A stretch of 64,000 nt of DNA from contig JASGDY010000005.1 in assembly GCA_047606825.1 (NCBI GenBank), positions 1-64,000 of the forward strand. The letters run 5' to 3'. The stretch comes from Rhizosphaericola sp047606825. Its GTDB lineage: Bacteria > Bacteroidota > Bacteroidia > Chitinophagales > Chitinophagaceae. Shown piece after piece: positions 1-8,860 of this stretch. Position 1 is the stretch's first letter; every line of letters begins with the position of its first letter. Position numbers and translations under genes: made by a program. Below the pieces are notes generated by a model, which ran no database searches, was not told the DNA's origin, and saw only the letters and a program-made list of their open reading frames with translations.

Positions 1-35
1 ATATGCAAAAACAAGGTAAGATTCCAATGCATTGT
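1..35. other. probable truncated CRISPR spacer at window edge
   Basis: These 35 bases precede the first complete repeat and have the length of a spacer in this array (34-37 nt). They are most simply an older spacer whose outer repeat lies beyond the left edge, so the array is longer than what is visible. A flanking non-array sequence would look the same. Confidence 0.55.
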
Positions 36-1981
36 ATTTCAATTCCAAAATGGTGCGATTAAAAGCAAAGGATCTGGACAGACTATTTTGCAGATCAAAA
101 CAATTTCAATTCCAAAATGGTGCGATTAAAAGTACAATCCAGCTGGTACCGCATGTTTCGGCAGAGCTCATTTCAATTCCAAAATGGTGCGATTAAAAGA
201 CTGACCAGAAATACGACTAGGATTATAGCGATACTCATTTCAATTCCAAAATGGTGCGATTAAAAGCTTGCATTTGCATTACGAATAACTTCCACATCTG
301 ATATTTCAATTCCAAAATGGTGCGATTAAAAGGGAAAAAATCGCTCTGCGCTCTTTTTCCTAGTTCTTGATTTCAATTCCAAAATGGTGCGATTAAAAGA
401 CTGTATCCTGTTGCACATTTTGTTACACTTACATTATTTCAATTCCAAAATGGTGCGATTAAAAGACAAAAAAAGCATTTTGACATTTAAACATTTATAT
501 TAATTTCAATTCCAAAATGGTGCGATTAAAAGTGGTGTTTTAAGCTGCGGCATGGATGGTGTAGACACATTTCAATTCCAAAATGGTGCGATTAAAAGGT
601 TACGAATAACCTCCACATCACTCTGCGTATCGAATTTCAATTCCAAAATGGTGCGATTAAAAGTTTCGCATTCCCATGCGGAAAATGCCCGGATTGTCGC
701 ATTTCAATTCCAAAATGGTGCGATTAAAAGGCTTAAAATCTGCACAGATAGATAATGTTCGTGCCAATTTCAATTCCAAAATGGTGCGATTAAAAGCGAA
801 GGAAAAGAGATTAAGCCTTTCCAACTTTTCAATTTCAATTCCAAAATGGTGCGATTAAAAGCCAACCCGGTGCAGATTAGCGAAGTTTTGCAGACAAGAT
901 TTCAATTCCAAAATGGTGCGATTAAAAGGGGGTCTGATTCTATAAACTCATCGTTTAAGGTCATTTCAATTCCAAAATGGTGCGATTAAAAGCGATTATT
1001 TTACTAGTTGTTTACCATTTGCGCAGAAAATTTCAATTCCAAAATGGTGCGATTAAAAGCGAATCTATACTCGCACACTTTGGCGTAAAACCGCAATTTC
1101 AATTCCAAAATGGTGCGATTAAAAGTGGAGTTATTTCTAATGCAAAAGATGTATCGAAAAATTTCAATTCCAAAATGGTGCGATTAAAAGACCCGTGCGG
1201 GTATATTTGTCCAATATCTGTTTTACATTTCAATTCCAAAATGGTGCGATTAAAAGGAAGAGCAAACGGTTGGGCGTTTAGGTTAGAACAGCAATTTCAA
1301 TTCCAAAATGGTGCGATTAAAAGCTAAACACTTCCTGTATCCAATCTTTGTCCGACATGATTTCAATTCCAAAATGGTGCGATTAAAAGTTCGCCTGCTA
1401 CACTACGTTCGCTAGCTAGCTTACATTTCAATTCCAAAATGGTGCGATTAAAAGCAGCGCATCTGGTGCGATTATTTTGCCGACCAAAATAATTTCAATT
1501 CCAAAATGGTGCGATTAAAAGGTTGTATAATTATTTCACAATCTAAATTTTTTGTTAATTTCAATTCCAAAATGGTGCGATTAAAAGTTCCTTCGACATG
1601 TTCTTTAGACTAGTGTCTAAATTATTTCAATTCCAAAATGGTGCGATTAAAAGAATAAGCTGTAGTAGGTAATACTACTTGTAAAGTAAATTTCAATTCC
1701 AAAATGGTGCGATTAAAAGATTAGCACTAATATATCAAGGCCGTTATAGTGCTAATATTTCAATTCCAAAATGGTGCGATTAAAAGCTGCAGGCGAATTC
1801 TTAGACGCTTCATAAACAATATTTCAATTCCAAAATGGTGCGATTAAAAGCCGGAGATACAAGAGGTGCAAACCTAACCAGAGATATTTCAATTCCAAAA
1901 TGGTGCGATTAAAAGTCGTAACCAATTTCGGGCATATTATATAATAGCATAATTTCAATTCCAAAATGGTGCGATTAAAAG
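36..1981 (-). CRISPR. type I-B CRISPR array, 30 repeats and 29 spacers
   Basis: Thirty identical 30-bp repeats start at 36, 103, 170, 237, 303 and so on to 1952, separated by spacers of 34-37 bp. On the minus strand the repeat begins CTTTTAATCGCACC and ends GGAATTGAAAT. ATTGAAA(C/T) is the usual 5' handle of type I-B crRNAs, so the array is transcribed on the minus strand, the same way as the cas genes, with the leader on its right. No repeat is degenerate even at the left side, which suggests that the old end lies outside the window. Spacers 1 and 22, and 4 and 9, are related pairs. Spacers 24, 25 and 26 each contain an inverted repeat. Confidence 0.99.
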
Positions 1982-2188
1982 TCGTTAATTACGGGAAACA
2001 AAAATACTGAAAATCACTGTTTTACAACAGAAATTTTCAGTTAAAAGAATGCCGCTAGTCGTCGATGTACATTTATATAAAAACACCCGGCCTTCGACGA
2101 CGGTACTAAAATGCTGATTTTTAGCATTTTACAATATGTCAAAGAGCTTTATGCCGCGTATGGCGACCGATAAATAAGACCTCGACAA
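1982..2188 (-). promoter_or_regulatory. CRISPR leader between cas2 and the array
   Basis: This 207-bp non-coding gap lies between the cas2 stop and the first (newest) repeat and should hold the array promoter and integration-guiding sequences. It contains three perfect inverted repeats: 2006-2014 with 2033-2041 (9-bp arms), 2058-2065 with 2094-2101 (8-bp arms, GTCGTCGA), and 2108-2115 with 2123-2130 (8-bp arms, AAAATGCT). The last could be a terminator-like hairpin after cas2. The leader role follows from position and orientation; the promoter itself is not identified. Confidence 0.75.
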
Positions 2189-2452
2189 CTACAGAAACGT
2201 GTCCAAATCATTCTTTTCCTTCCCAACTATCTGTTTTTCAAGCCATTTGCCTTCCCGGCTTTTGAAAGTTATTACACTGTCGGTTTCTTCGTTTATGATT
2301 GCTTTGGCCTTGAACAAAAGTTCTTTCAGTTTCACATCGGTTATCTCGCCTTCGAATACGGAATTCTGTATCCAGTTCAGGTATTGTCGGCACAATTTAA
2401 GCATTTTGCCGACACGTTTTTCGCCCACGTCATAAACTAAAATTACATACAT
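2189..2452 (-). CDS. cas2: CRISPR-associated endonuclease Cas2
   Basis: This 87-residue protein has the size and ferredoxin-like start of Cas2 (MYVILVYDVGEKR). Asp8 in the VYDV strand is the conserved metal-binding residue. Cas2 dimers bridge two Cas1 dimers to form the integrase that inserts new spacers at the leader end. It is the last cas gene of the operon, one base after the cas1 stop, and directly precedes the leader and array. Length and motif are normal for the family, and there is no sign of damage. Confidence 0.96.
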   Translation of the reverse strand: MYVILVYDVGEKRVGKMLKLCRQYLNWIQNSVFEGEITDVKLKELLFKAKAIINEETDSVITFKSREGKWLEKQIVGKEKNDLDTFL

Positions 2453-2453
2453 G

Positions 2454-3458
2454 CTACCACCACGCTTTAAACGGTTTGTACTCTTCCATATTCAGAATAT
2501 GCTTGACCAATTTATAACATTCCAGCTTGACCAAATGCCTGTAACTCACACTCCGTTTCAGGCTGCGGTGTTTAATGGTTTCGGAAAGCCGCTCTTCCCA
2601 GGCTTTTGTCACTTTTTTCTTCGCCGATTCCTTTAACAAACAACTGTTCAGCCGATGGTCAAAATCTGATTTGGAAACAATTTTCTTGTTCAATAATGCG
2701 AAAATCATGCGGTCTACCAATATCGGTTTAAACACTTCGGACAAGTCTAGGCACAACGAGAAACGCCGCTCACCGGGCTGGTGTAGGTAACTGATTGTGG
2801 GATTGAGCTGCGTGTGGTAAATCTGGTCCAGGCAAAGCGTGTAGCACATCATGTTGCAGAATGAAATCAGCGCATTGACCTCGTTTGACGGTGGTTGCTT
2901 GGTGCGGTTGCCCATTTCAAAATCATTGATAATCAGGTCAAACGCTTCGTAATACGTCATGCGTATATTACCCTCAATGCCCATCAGTTCGTCAATCTGA
3001 GTTGTTTGTGGAATCTGTGCTGCCAGCAGTTGGATTTTCTCCATTTGCGGCATCGTGTCTTTATCCCGATTATTATAATATTTCAGGTTTTTGAGCATGT
3101 TGAATGCGGCACTTTCGATGAATTTCTGCGCCAGCACCTGCCGCTTTTTCGCTTTTACGTAATGGTCGGTCTGCGCTACCAACAAACGTCCGCTCAACAG
3201 GTATTCTTTTGGGAGAAAACTGCCGGTATAATGCTCATAATAGTCGAAAAAATGCACGCTAATCTGCGCTTTTCCGAGAAAATTGTACAGGGCAGAATTG
3301 GCATCGAGCGCACCGAAACAATACAGGTTGTCCACTCCTTCCACTGGAATGTAACGGGGCTGACCTTCTTCGCCGTCTTCGTTTACCGGAGTGAATTTCA
3401 GCGTGTTGTCCTTACGGCTCATGCGCCCGGGATTGAAAAGGTAGTAGGATTTTTTCAT
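2454..3458 (-). CDS. cas1: CRISPR-associated endonuclease Cas1
   Basis: This is a 334-residue Cas1, the catalytic integrase of spacer acquisition. It has an N-terminal beta domain (about residues 1-90, with SALYNFLGKAQISVHFFDYYEHYTG typical of type I-B) and a C-terminal helical catalytic domain. The likely metal-binding residues are Glu162 in IEGN, His226 in YLHQPGERRF and Glu241 in LDLSEV, all present. Its start overlaps the cas4 stop by 4 bases, and cas2 follows after one base, so the three adaptation genes are translationally coupled. It appears intact and functional. Confidence 0.97.
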   Translation of the reverse strand: MKKSYYLFNPGRMSRKDNTLKFTPVNEDGEEGQPRYIPVEGVDNLYCFGALDANSALYNFLGKAQISVHFFDYYEHYTGSFLPKEYLLSGRLLVAQTDHYVKAKKRQVLAQKFIESAAFNMLKNLKYYNNRDKDTMPQMEKIQLLAAQIPQTTQIDELMGIEGNIRMTYYEAFDLIINDFEMGNRTKQPPSNEVNALISFCNMMCYTLCLDQIYHTQLNPTISYLHQPGERRFSLCLDLSEVFKPILVDRMIFALLNKKIVSKSDFDHRLNSCLLKESAKKKVTKAWEERLSETIKHRSLKRSVSYRHLVKLECYKLVKHILNMEEYKPFKAWW

Positions 3459-3985
3459 AATTCATCAATGTAACACAAATCATAATAGCTACAGCTCTTG
3501 CATATTTTTCCGTTGATGCGGGGCGGACAGGTTTCGGACACTACGATTTTCGGTATTTCCGATACCATTTTCTCCAAATATTTCCGGTCTTTGTCAGTCA
3601 AAACAACCTCGTCCGTCTGGCGCAATTTGGGATATTCCAATCGGCCTTTGGCATTTTCAATATGATTCAGCTCCAACAACCACAAATAGAATTTTACCTG
3701 CCAATGATGTGCGGTATCCACCTTGTTACTGCGCTTGATTTCATGAATCACCTTGTTTTTAGCATCGTAAAAATCTACTTTCCCAGCCAAATCAATTCCC
3801 GAAAAATTGGCAGAAAGGTCTATCTCCTCATATTTTTCAGAGCGTTGCGGATAGCTGGTTTCATGCAACAATTTTCCATCGGCTACAATGTCGGAAGTGG
3901 ATTCCATATTGATGCCGTTGGCATGTAGCCAGCATTCCCGCGGGCAAACATGGTAAAGGTTGATAAGGGTTGCATTGATGTTCAT
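3455..3985 (-). CDS. cas4: CRISPR-associated exonuclease Cas4
   Basis: This is a 176-residue Cas4, a RecB-family nuclease with an iron-sulfur cluster that trims prespacers and enforces the PAM in type I-B adaptation. The nuclease residues are visible as His41, Asp71 in GKVDFYD, and Glu82-x-Lys84 in HEIKRSNK. The cluster cysteines are Cys14 near the N-terminus (VCPRECWL) and Cys162, Cys165 and Cys171 at the C-terminus. It lies 3 bases after cas3 and overlaps cas1 by 4 bases. All key residues are retained, so PAM-selective uptake is expected. Confidence 0.96.
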   Translation of the reverse strand: MNINATLINLYHVCPRECWLHANGINMESTSDIVADGKLLHETSYPQRSEKYEEIDLSANFSGIDLAGKVDFYDAKNKVIHEIKRSNKVDTAHHWQVKFYLWLLELNHIENAKGRLEYPKLRQTDEVVLTDKDRKYLEKMVSEIPKIVVSETCPPRINGKICKSCSYYDLCYIDEL

Positions 3986-3988
3986 GGT

Positions 3989-6796
3989 TTATAAAAATTG
4001 ACTTTCTTCTATTCCGACTAATTTATTGGCATCTAACCCGCGCTCAACCGAATATACATCAGGCCATCGTTGAATATATTGATAACCATATTCAGATTTT
4101 TCAACATCAGAAAATGCGACCAGCTTACACTCCATTTTTTTGTTTGCAAAAATGGAGAAGACATATTTTGACAGGAGGCTCTGCAATACTTTCTTTCTGA
4201 TTTGCTGCTGCGTAAACTCTACTTTATCATGAATGGAATCGAGATATAAATCAAAGACCTGCTCACCGCTTATTTCCTGCTTTTCATTTGGATAAATACC
4301 ATTTTGGGCAAGAAAATCTAATTCGGAAGCCGTAAATATTTCATCCGGTTTTCCTGCTTGCGCAGATTTTACGGATACAGGCACATTCAAGGGAATGAAA
4401 CAAGAAATATTTTTCTGTTCTATTAATTTAAACTTTTCATGAACGGATTTAAATTTCAGTTGATGAATTGCGTTTTCATACTCTGAAAAATTTTCGACCA
4501 TTTCCATACTATTCCATTTGTTACGCTTATCGAAAATTTTGTCGTACAAAGCATCGAAATCCTTTTGCTCCAGTATCCTTTTATATTCATCCGCTTTAAT
4601 TTGCTCTTCAGTAATTTGATAACGGTTATCTTTTCCGTAAATAACAGTTTTTTTGTCTTTGCTATAATTGAACAAATAAAGCGTACAATGTTCTTTATTG
4701 ACATTCCGGTTAATACGGCCGGCCAACTGTTCGTCTGAGTCGATGATAGAGCGATCTTTAAATCCCAAATCCATGTCAATGTCCACTCCCGCTTCAACAA
4801 CTTGCGTGGTTATCAGTATGATTTTCTTTTTCCGGTTTTCCGGGTTCTTTAAATAGTTGATAATTTCTTTTCTGCGGTGTTCCAATATCGTCCCGGACAA
4901 AACAAAGATTTTATCAAAGAAATCATATGACGCAATAATATCATAAAAATCAGTTGCCGCCTGCTTGTATATAAATTCAACAATCGTGTAAACACTCTCC
5001 AGCGGCTTGGCTTTCCCGAAATCATACGACAGATATTCTCTGGAAGCATCTACAACTTTGGCTGCCAATTCGTCCAACGTTATATCATTCCGGTCAAACA
5101 AATCAAAATTAAACTGTACACGCCCCGAAAAATTGGGATTATTGAAGTAGTTCGCCTTCGCATCAGGAAGCAGATAAACAAAATCATTTACCTGCTGTTT
5201 GATAACCTTGAGTTTGTCCAGTTTAGGCAGGGTCGCAGACATCAGTATGAACTTGATATTGAATTTTTCCGCATACTGACGAATGAAATAAATCACCTTG
5301 TCCCATTGAGCCGGATTGTACGATTGCAATTCATCAATCACCACAACGGAATTGACCAAACGATGCAACAGATAGTTTGTCTCTTTTTCATTGGTTTTCA
5401 GAATGTCAAAGAAGCGGATATGCGATAACAGGCAAAAAGGATAATTGACAAAAAGATTATTGATGTAATTCAACTTTTCTTTGCCATATTGGTCATCTTC
5501 CGTTGCCGTGTCATTTTTCATTCCGGCTTTGGAATGCAGTTCAATAATCTCTTCTTCCCGCAAGCCCAATGCATCGCGAACAGCCGCATAAGTCTGTGTA
5601 ATTAAGGTGGTAAACGGAAAAACATAGAACACTTTATTATATTGGCCCTCGTATATTTTCAATAATTCTATTGTAGCCAAAATAGAAAGGTTTGTCTTGC
5701 CGCCACCGGTCGGCGCCTCAATAAAGAAAAGATTGTTTTGATAGTTCTTTCGAATATTCCTGATAACTTCCACGGCCATTTCCGTACGGAGCACATTCAG
5801 GTCGTCGCCGCTTTTTTCCTGGGGATGGGTAAAATCATAATTGTCTAAAATGGCATAGGTCGTTTTGTTGTAGTTTTTCTTTTCCGCCACCTCGTCTATC
5901 CATTCTTTTTCACTGACATTAGCATAAATTTCGTTGATACGTTCTTTTGTCAGAGTGCCAAAATCACTGATAGGCAATTGATTCATGTATTGGTTCGTTG
6001 CCAGATAGTCCGCAGCCGTAAGTAGGGAAAAATTTAAACGGCATAAAGCATATAGAGAAAAGGAGTTGAAAAGATTGTTGTCGCTCAATATCTCAAACAC
6101 ATATTTATCTCCAATTAATGAATCTGTAGTTTCACAATAAGGGAATCCATATTTACTAACGTATCTCTTTAAAAACTCTTTATATTCCTCAATTTTATTT
6201 TGAATTAAGTCAGATGTGAAGCATATCGTATCAACGTATTCATCATTAATATATCTTGCATGGTGCTTAAAAATAGAATATGAGAATATAAAACAACATC
6301 CAAATAATATAGGATATTCTTTGGATGTATAATTTTTCTGAATATCATTAAGATGCTTATACAAATAAATAAACGCTCCTAAAGAAGAATGTTTAGTCGA
6401 AATAGGACTATTAGCGACTCCTTTTCCCTTAAATGAGGGATTATTCATCTTATCCTTATTCTCTTGAAAATTTTCATTTACTTTGCCGAAATCATGAAAT
6501 ATAATAACATCAACAAAGAGCTGTTTTATATATCGAGCAAGTTCATTATCAGCATTATTTTCTTTTAAAAAAGAGTCTATCAACGTATCTATAATAAAGT
6601 CAATTCTATTTCTATCAACGATTTTTACAAAATAACTGTCAACTAATTTAATATGATCTGATAGGAGTTCAGGTTGAATATTCTCATTTTCATTTCTTGG
6701 TCTATGTGCCCAAAAAGAATCCGCATCTTTCAAATAAGATTGAATAGGTCGCCAATTTTCAATTAATTCCTCAACGGTTTTATAATAGCTGCACAT
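3989..6796 (-). CDS. cas3: CRISPR-associated helicase/nuclease Cas3 (HD-DEAD fusion)
   Basis: This 935-residue protein is the effector that unwinds and degrades DNA after Cascade binds a target. The N-terminal HD nuclease shows His48, HD at 101-102 (IIFHDFGK) and the KHHARY motif near 178. The SF2 helicase follows, with Walker A APTGGGKTN at 361-369, a DELQ form of the Walker B box at 488-491 and SAT at 520-522. A C-terminal Cas3 accessory region completes it. The start overlaps the end of cas5 by 17 bases. DELQ or DEIQ in place of DEAH is common in type I-B Cas3. It appears intact. Confidence 0.96.
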   Translation of the reverse strand: MCSYYKTVEELIENWRPIQSYLKDADSFWAHRPRNENENIQPELLSDHIKLVDSYFVKIVDRNRIDFIIDTLIDSFLKENNADNELARYIKQLFVDVIIFHDFGKVNENFQENKDKMNNPSFKGKGVANSPISTKHSSLGAFIYLYKHLNDIQKNYTSKEYPILFGCCFIFSYSIFKHHARYINDEYVDTICFTSDLIQNKIEEYKEFLKRYVSKYGFPYCETTDSLIGDKYVFEILSDNNLFNSFSLYALCRLNFSLLTAADYLATNQYMNQLPISDFGTLTKERINEIYANVSEKEWIDEVAEKKNYNKTTYAILDNYDFTHPQEKSGDDLNVLRTEMAVEVIRNIRKNYQNNLFFIEAPTGGGKTNLSILATIELLKIYEGQYNKVFYVFPFTTLITQTYAAVRDALGLREEEIIELHSKAGMKNDTATEDDQYGKEKLNYINNLFVNYPFCLLSHIRFFDILKTNEKETNYLLHRLVNSVVVIDELQSYNPAQWDKVIYFIRQYAEKFNIKFILMSATLPKLDKLKVIKQQVNDFVYLLPDAKANYFNNPNFSGRVQFNFDLFDRNDITLDELAAKVVDASREYLSYDFGKAKPLESVYTIVEFIYKQAATDFYDIIASYDFFDKIFVLSGTILEHRRKEIINYLKNPENRKKKIILITTQVVEAGVDIDMDLGFKDRSIIDSDEQLAGRINRNVNKEHCTLYLFNYSKDKKTVIYGKDNRYQITEEQIKADEYKRILEQKDFDALYDKIFDKRNKWNSMEMVENFSEYENAIHQLKFKSVHEKFKLIEQKNISCFIPLNVPVSVKSAQAGKPDEIFTASELDFLAQNGIYPNEKQEISGEQVFDLYLDSIHDKVEFTQQQIRKKVLQSLLSKYVFSIFANKKMECKLVAFSDVEKSEYGYQYIQRWPDVYSVERGLDANKLVGIEESQFL

Positions 6797-7550
6797 AACT
6801 AAGATTATTTTCTAAATAGTATAAACTTTCCATATCAGAAGCATTCTTAATTTTAAACGTTGAATATGCGAATTCTCTAACATCATATTGCATTAATGAT
6901 AAGTCAAAATCACATGGTAATCTCTCAAAATATAAAAATGGTATTTCATTATCATTCGAAAAAACAATATCAAAACCACGTTTCTGCCTATTATCTTTAA
7001 CAATAAAATCTTTCAAAAAGATGGTTGTAATTTTTATGCTTTGCTCAATACCAATATCTGCTTTCTGGAAAGTGTATTCCCGGTACGACGCGGCATCCCA
7101 CCAGGCGGTAAATTCGTTCTTGCCCAGATACGGAATGTATTCCGCCTCTCCGTTTTTCAATGCAGTGAGCAATTTTGCCTGATATTCATTATTTTCATCA
7201 AGCAATAAAAATATCCGGTAAGCAGGATTAATCAGTGTCAGCTCTTCCGTAAGGAAATTGGTGCCCTTATTGGCATAACCGACCGTATTAGAATATTTTA
7301 TGTCCGTTTTGGCATAATTCCCGTTGTCGTGATTTAATGGTTCAATCCCAATACGCATTTCTTTCAATACTTCATAATACTGCGGTAATTTGCCCTTTTC
7401 CTTATAACCCTCCAGCCCGATAATCGCACCCAAAATTCCCAACACCGCCGGACGATGAATGATATTATAGGACAAGTTTATCGTAGCATTGGTATCCGGC
7501 TTCCTGAAAAAGGCAAAATCGGCTTTTAAATCAAACGATATTAATTTCAT
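6780..7550 (-). CDS. cas5: Cascade subunit Cas5 (type I-B)
   Basis: This is a 256-residue Cas5, the RAMP subunit that caps the 5' handle of the crRNA in Cascade. I chose the start at MKLISFDLKADFAFFRKP because Cas5 proteins of this type begin with this strand and it leaves a 10-base gap after cas7. An in-frame ATG 11 codons earlier would overlap cas7. The motif RPAVLGILGAIIGLEGY after the first strand is characteristic. The 3' end overlaps cas3. Confidence 0.93.
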   Translation of the reverse strand: MKLISFDLKADFAFFRKPDTNATINLSYNIIHRPAVLGILGAIIGLEGYKEKGKLPQYYEVLKEMRIGIEPLNHDNGNYAKTDIKYSNTVGYANKGTNFLTEELTLINPAYRIFLLLDENNEYQAKLLTALKNGEAEYIPYLGKNEFTAWWDAASYREYTFQKADIGIEQSIKITTIFLKDFIVKDNRQKRGFDIVFSNDNEIPFLYFERLPCDFDLSLMQYDVREFAYSTFKIKNASDMESLYYLENNLSYVQLL

Positions 7551-7560
7551 CTGCCTTGAT

Positions 7561-8472
7561 TTAGAGTTCAGTGAAAACAGCATCTTCCGGTTCGTTCAGC
7601 ACTTTGGTATTCGATTTGTTGTAATAGATTTCTATCTTCTCAATTTCTGCTTTTATATGTGGCTCAGACAATAAAGCACTTACTTTAGACAAATCAATTT
7701 CTTTGTTTTCGTTCACATCAATCAGGCTTACCAAAGACGGCAATACAATTTTAGATTCCGGCTTGAGCTGAATCCAGAGCAATAATTCGTTTTCTGTTCC
7801 TGCTTTCGCCGCAGAATCATAATACGTTGCGCCTTTTCTCAAACCTTCTTTCAATTTGGCAATATCATTTTCTGTCAAGCCTTCACTTTGTACACGAGTT
7901 ACATCCTCTTCAATGTTTCTAGGATTAACGGAAAAATGATGCACATAATGACCTTCCTGCAAACGGGATTGTGAACCTAAAGTAGTCATTGTACTGTCTT
8001 TGCTGTCATCGTTTGAGTTGCGGAAAGGCGACATGATTTGCTCCGAATAAATCACATTCTCCGTGAACTTGTTCAAACCATGCGTTATTTGGCAGGTACC
8101 GTGAATGGAAATGTTTGTTTTTCCAGCGTATGTTCCGCCGAAAAGTCTTACGTCCAGACACTTTAGGATATTACCCAAAACTTCCAATCGGAGTTTGGTT
8201 TTGTCCTTTTCTTTGAAATCTCCAAAATGGAAATTATAGGTTTCGTCCAGCGTCCGTGGCGACATTTCTTCACTTAATGATTTAAAATAAAACACATTTT
8301 CGCCCAAAGCATCTTTCCAATAATTTCTGATGGAATATTTCAGTGCTTTATCGGTGGCATACACCGTTCCGTTTGGCAATTTGCGTGGCTGTCCGGAAAA
8401 ATCGGCATTGTAGTTTGAATTGACGGATTTGATAATGGCTGCGCCATATACTCGATTGTTAAATGCTGTCAT
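7561..8472 (-). CDS. cas7: Cascade backbone subunit Cas7 (type I-B, Csh2-like)
   Basis: This protein of about 303 residues is the crRNA-binding backbone of type I-B Cascade. It begins MTAFNNRVYGAAIIKSVNSNYN, the usual N-terminal RRM strand, and contains the LFGGTYAG and SIHGTCQITHGLN segments typical of Cas7b. I prefer the start at 8472 over an upstream ATG at 8526 because the former leaves a short gap after cas8b and has the A-rich context AAATCAAAA before ATG. Several copies are expected per complex. Confidence 0.94.
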   Translation of the reverse strand: MTAFNNRVYGAAIIKSVNSNYNADFSGQPRKLPNGTVYATDKALKYSIRNYWKDALGENVFYFKSLSEEMSPRTLDETYNFHFGDFKEKDKTKLRLEVLGNILKCLDVRLFGGTYAGKTNISIHGTCQITHGLNKFTENVIYSEQIMSPFRNSNDDSKDSTMTTLGSQSRLQEGHYVHHFSVNPRNIEEDVTRVQSEGLTENDIAKLKEGLRKGATYYDSAAKAGTENELLLWIQLKPESKIVLPSLVSLIDVNENKEIDLSKVSALLSEPHIKAEIEKIEIYYNKSNTKVLNEPEDAVFTEL

Positions 8473-8479
8473 TTTTGAT

Positions 8480-8860
8480 TTATTTTGAAGTGTTTGTACT
8501 GAATAATTGATTTTTAGAAAATACACCAGAAAGAATCTGCGGCAACAAATGTTTTAAATTTGCATCGGTTTCATGACTTAATACTAAAGCAGCTACCTTT
8601 TCAAAATTCTTTGAAAAATTCTCGTGCTTGTACCGGCCAAAGTCGTTGGCAATAGCACGCTTAAATTCATCACACTTTGCCTGTTGCATGTAAGGCTCCA
8701 ACAGATTATAGCTATTATCTGCTGATTTACTCTTGCTAAGAATGTATTCAATCACTTGTCCCGCTGCAAAAGCGAATTTTTCGTCGGTAACATCCGTCGG
8801 TTGTTCATCAGCAATGATGGCAGCGACAAAATCCTGGTATTCTTTTAATTTGTTGACCAT
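8480..8860 (-). CDS. cas11: likely internal Cas11 small subunit within cas8b
   Basis: The last 126 codons of cas8b begin at an in-frame ATG (MVNKLKEYQDF) preceded by the A-rich stretch ACAAAAAATAAAT, much like the start context of cas7. The encoded region is helical and includes the segment FAFAAGQVIEYILSKSKSAD that ends Csh1-type Cas8 proteins. Independent translation of Cas11 from an internal start in cas8 is established for type I-B, I-C and I-D systems. The use of this particular start is inference. Confidence 0.6.
   Translation of the reverse strand: MVNKLKEYQDFVAAIIADEQPTDVTDEKFAFAAGQVIEYILSKSKSADNSYNLLEPYMQQAKCDEFKRAIANDFGRYKHENFSKNFEKVAALVLSHETDANLKHLLPQILSGVFSKNQLFSTNTSK

Noticed and set aside
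552..1327. Open frames across the CRISPR array on the plus strand
   Set aside because: They are made of translated repeats (FNSKMVRLK and similar) and have no coding character; the array explains them fully.
1465..1475. Spacer 22 shares TGGTGCGATTA with the repeat, suggesting a mis-integrated repeat fragment
   Set aside because: The same region aligns in register with spacer 1 and encodes a homologous peptide, so it is a genuine protospacer sequence that resembles the repeat by chance.
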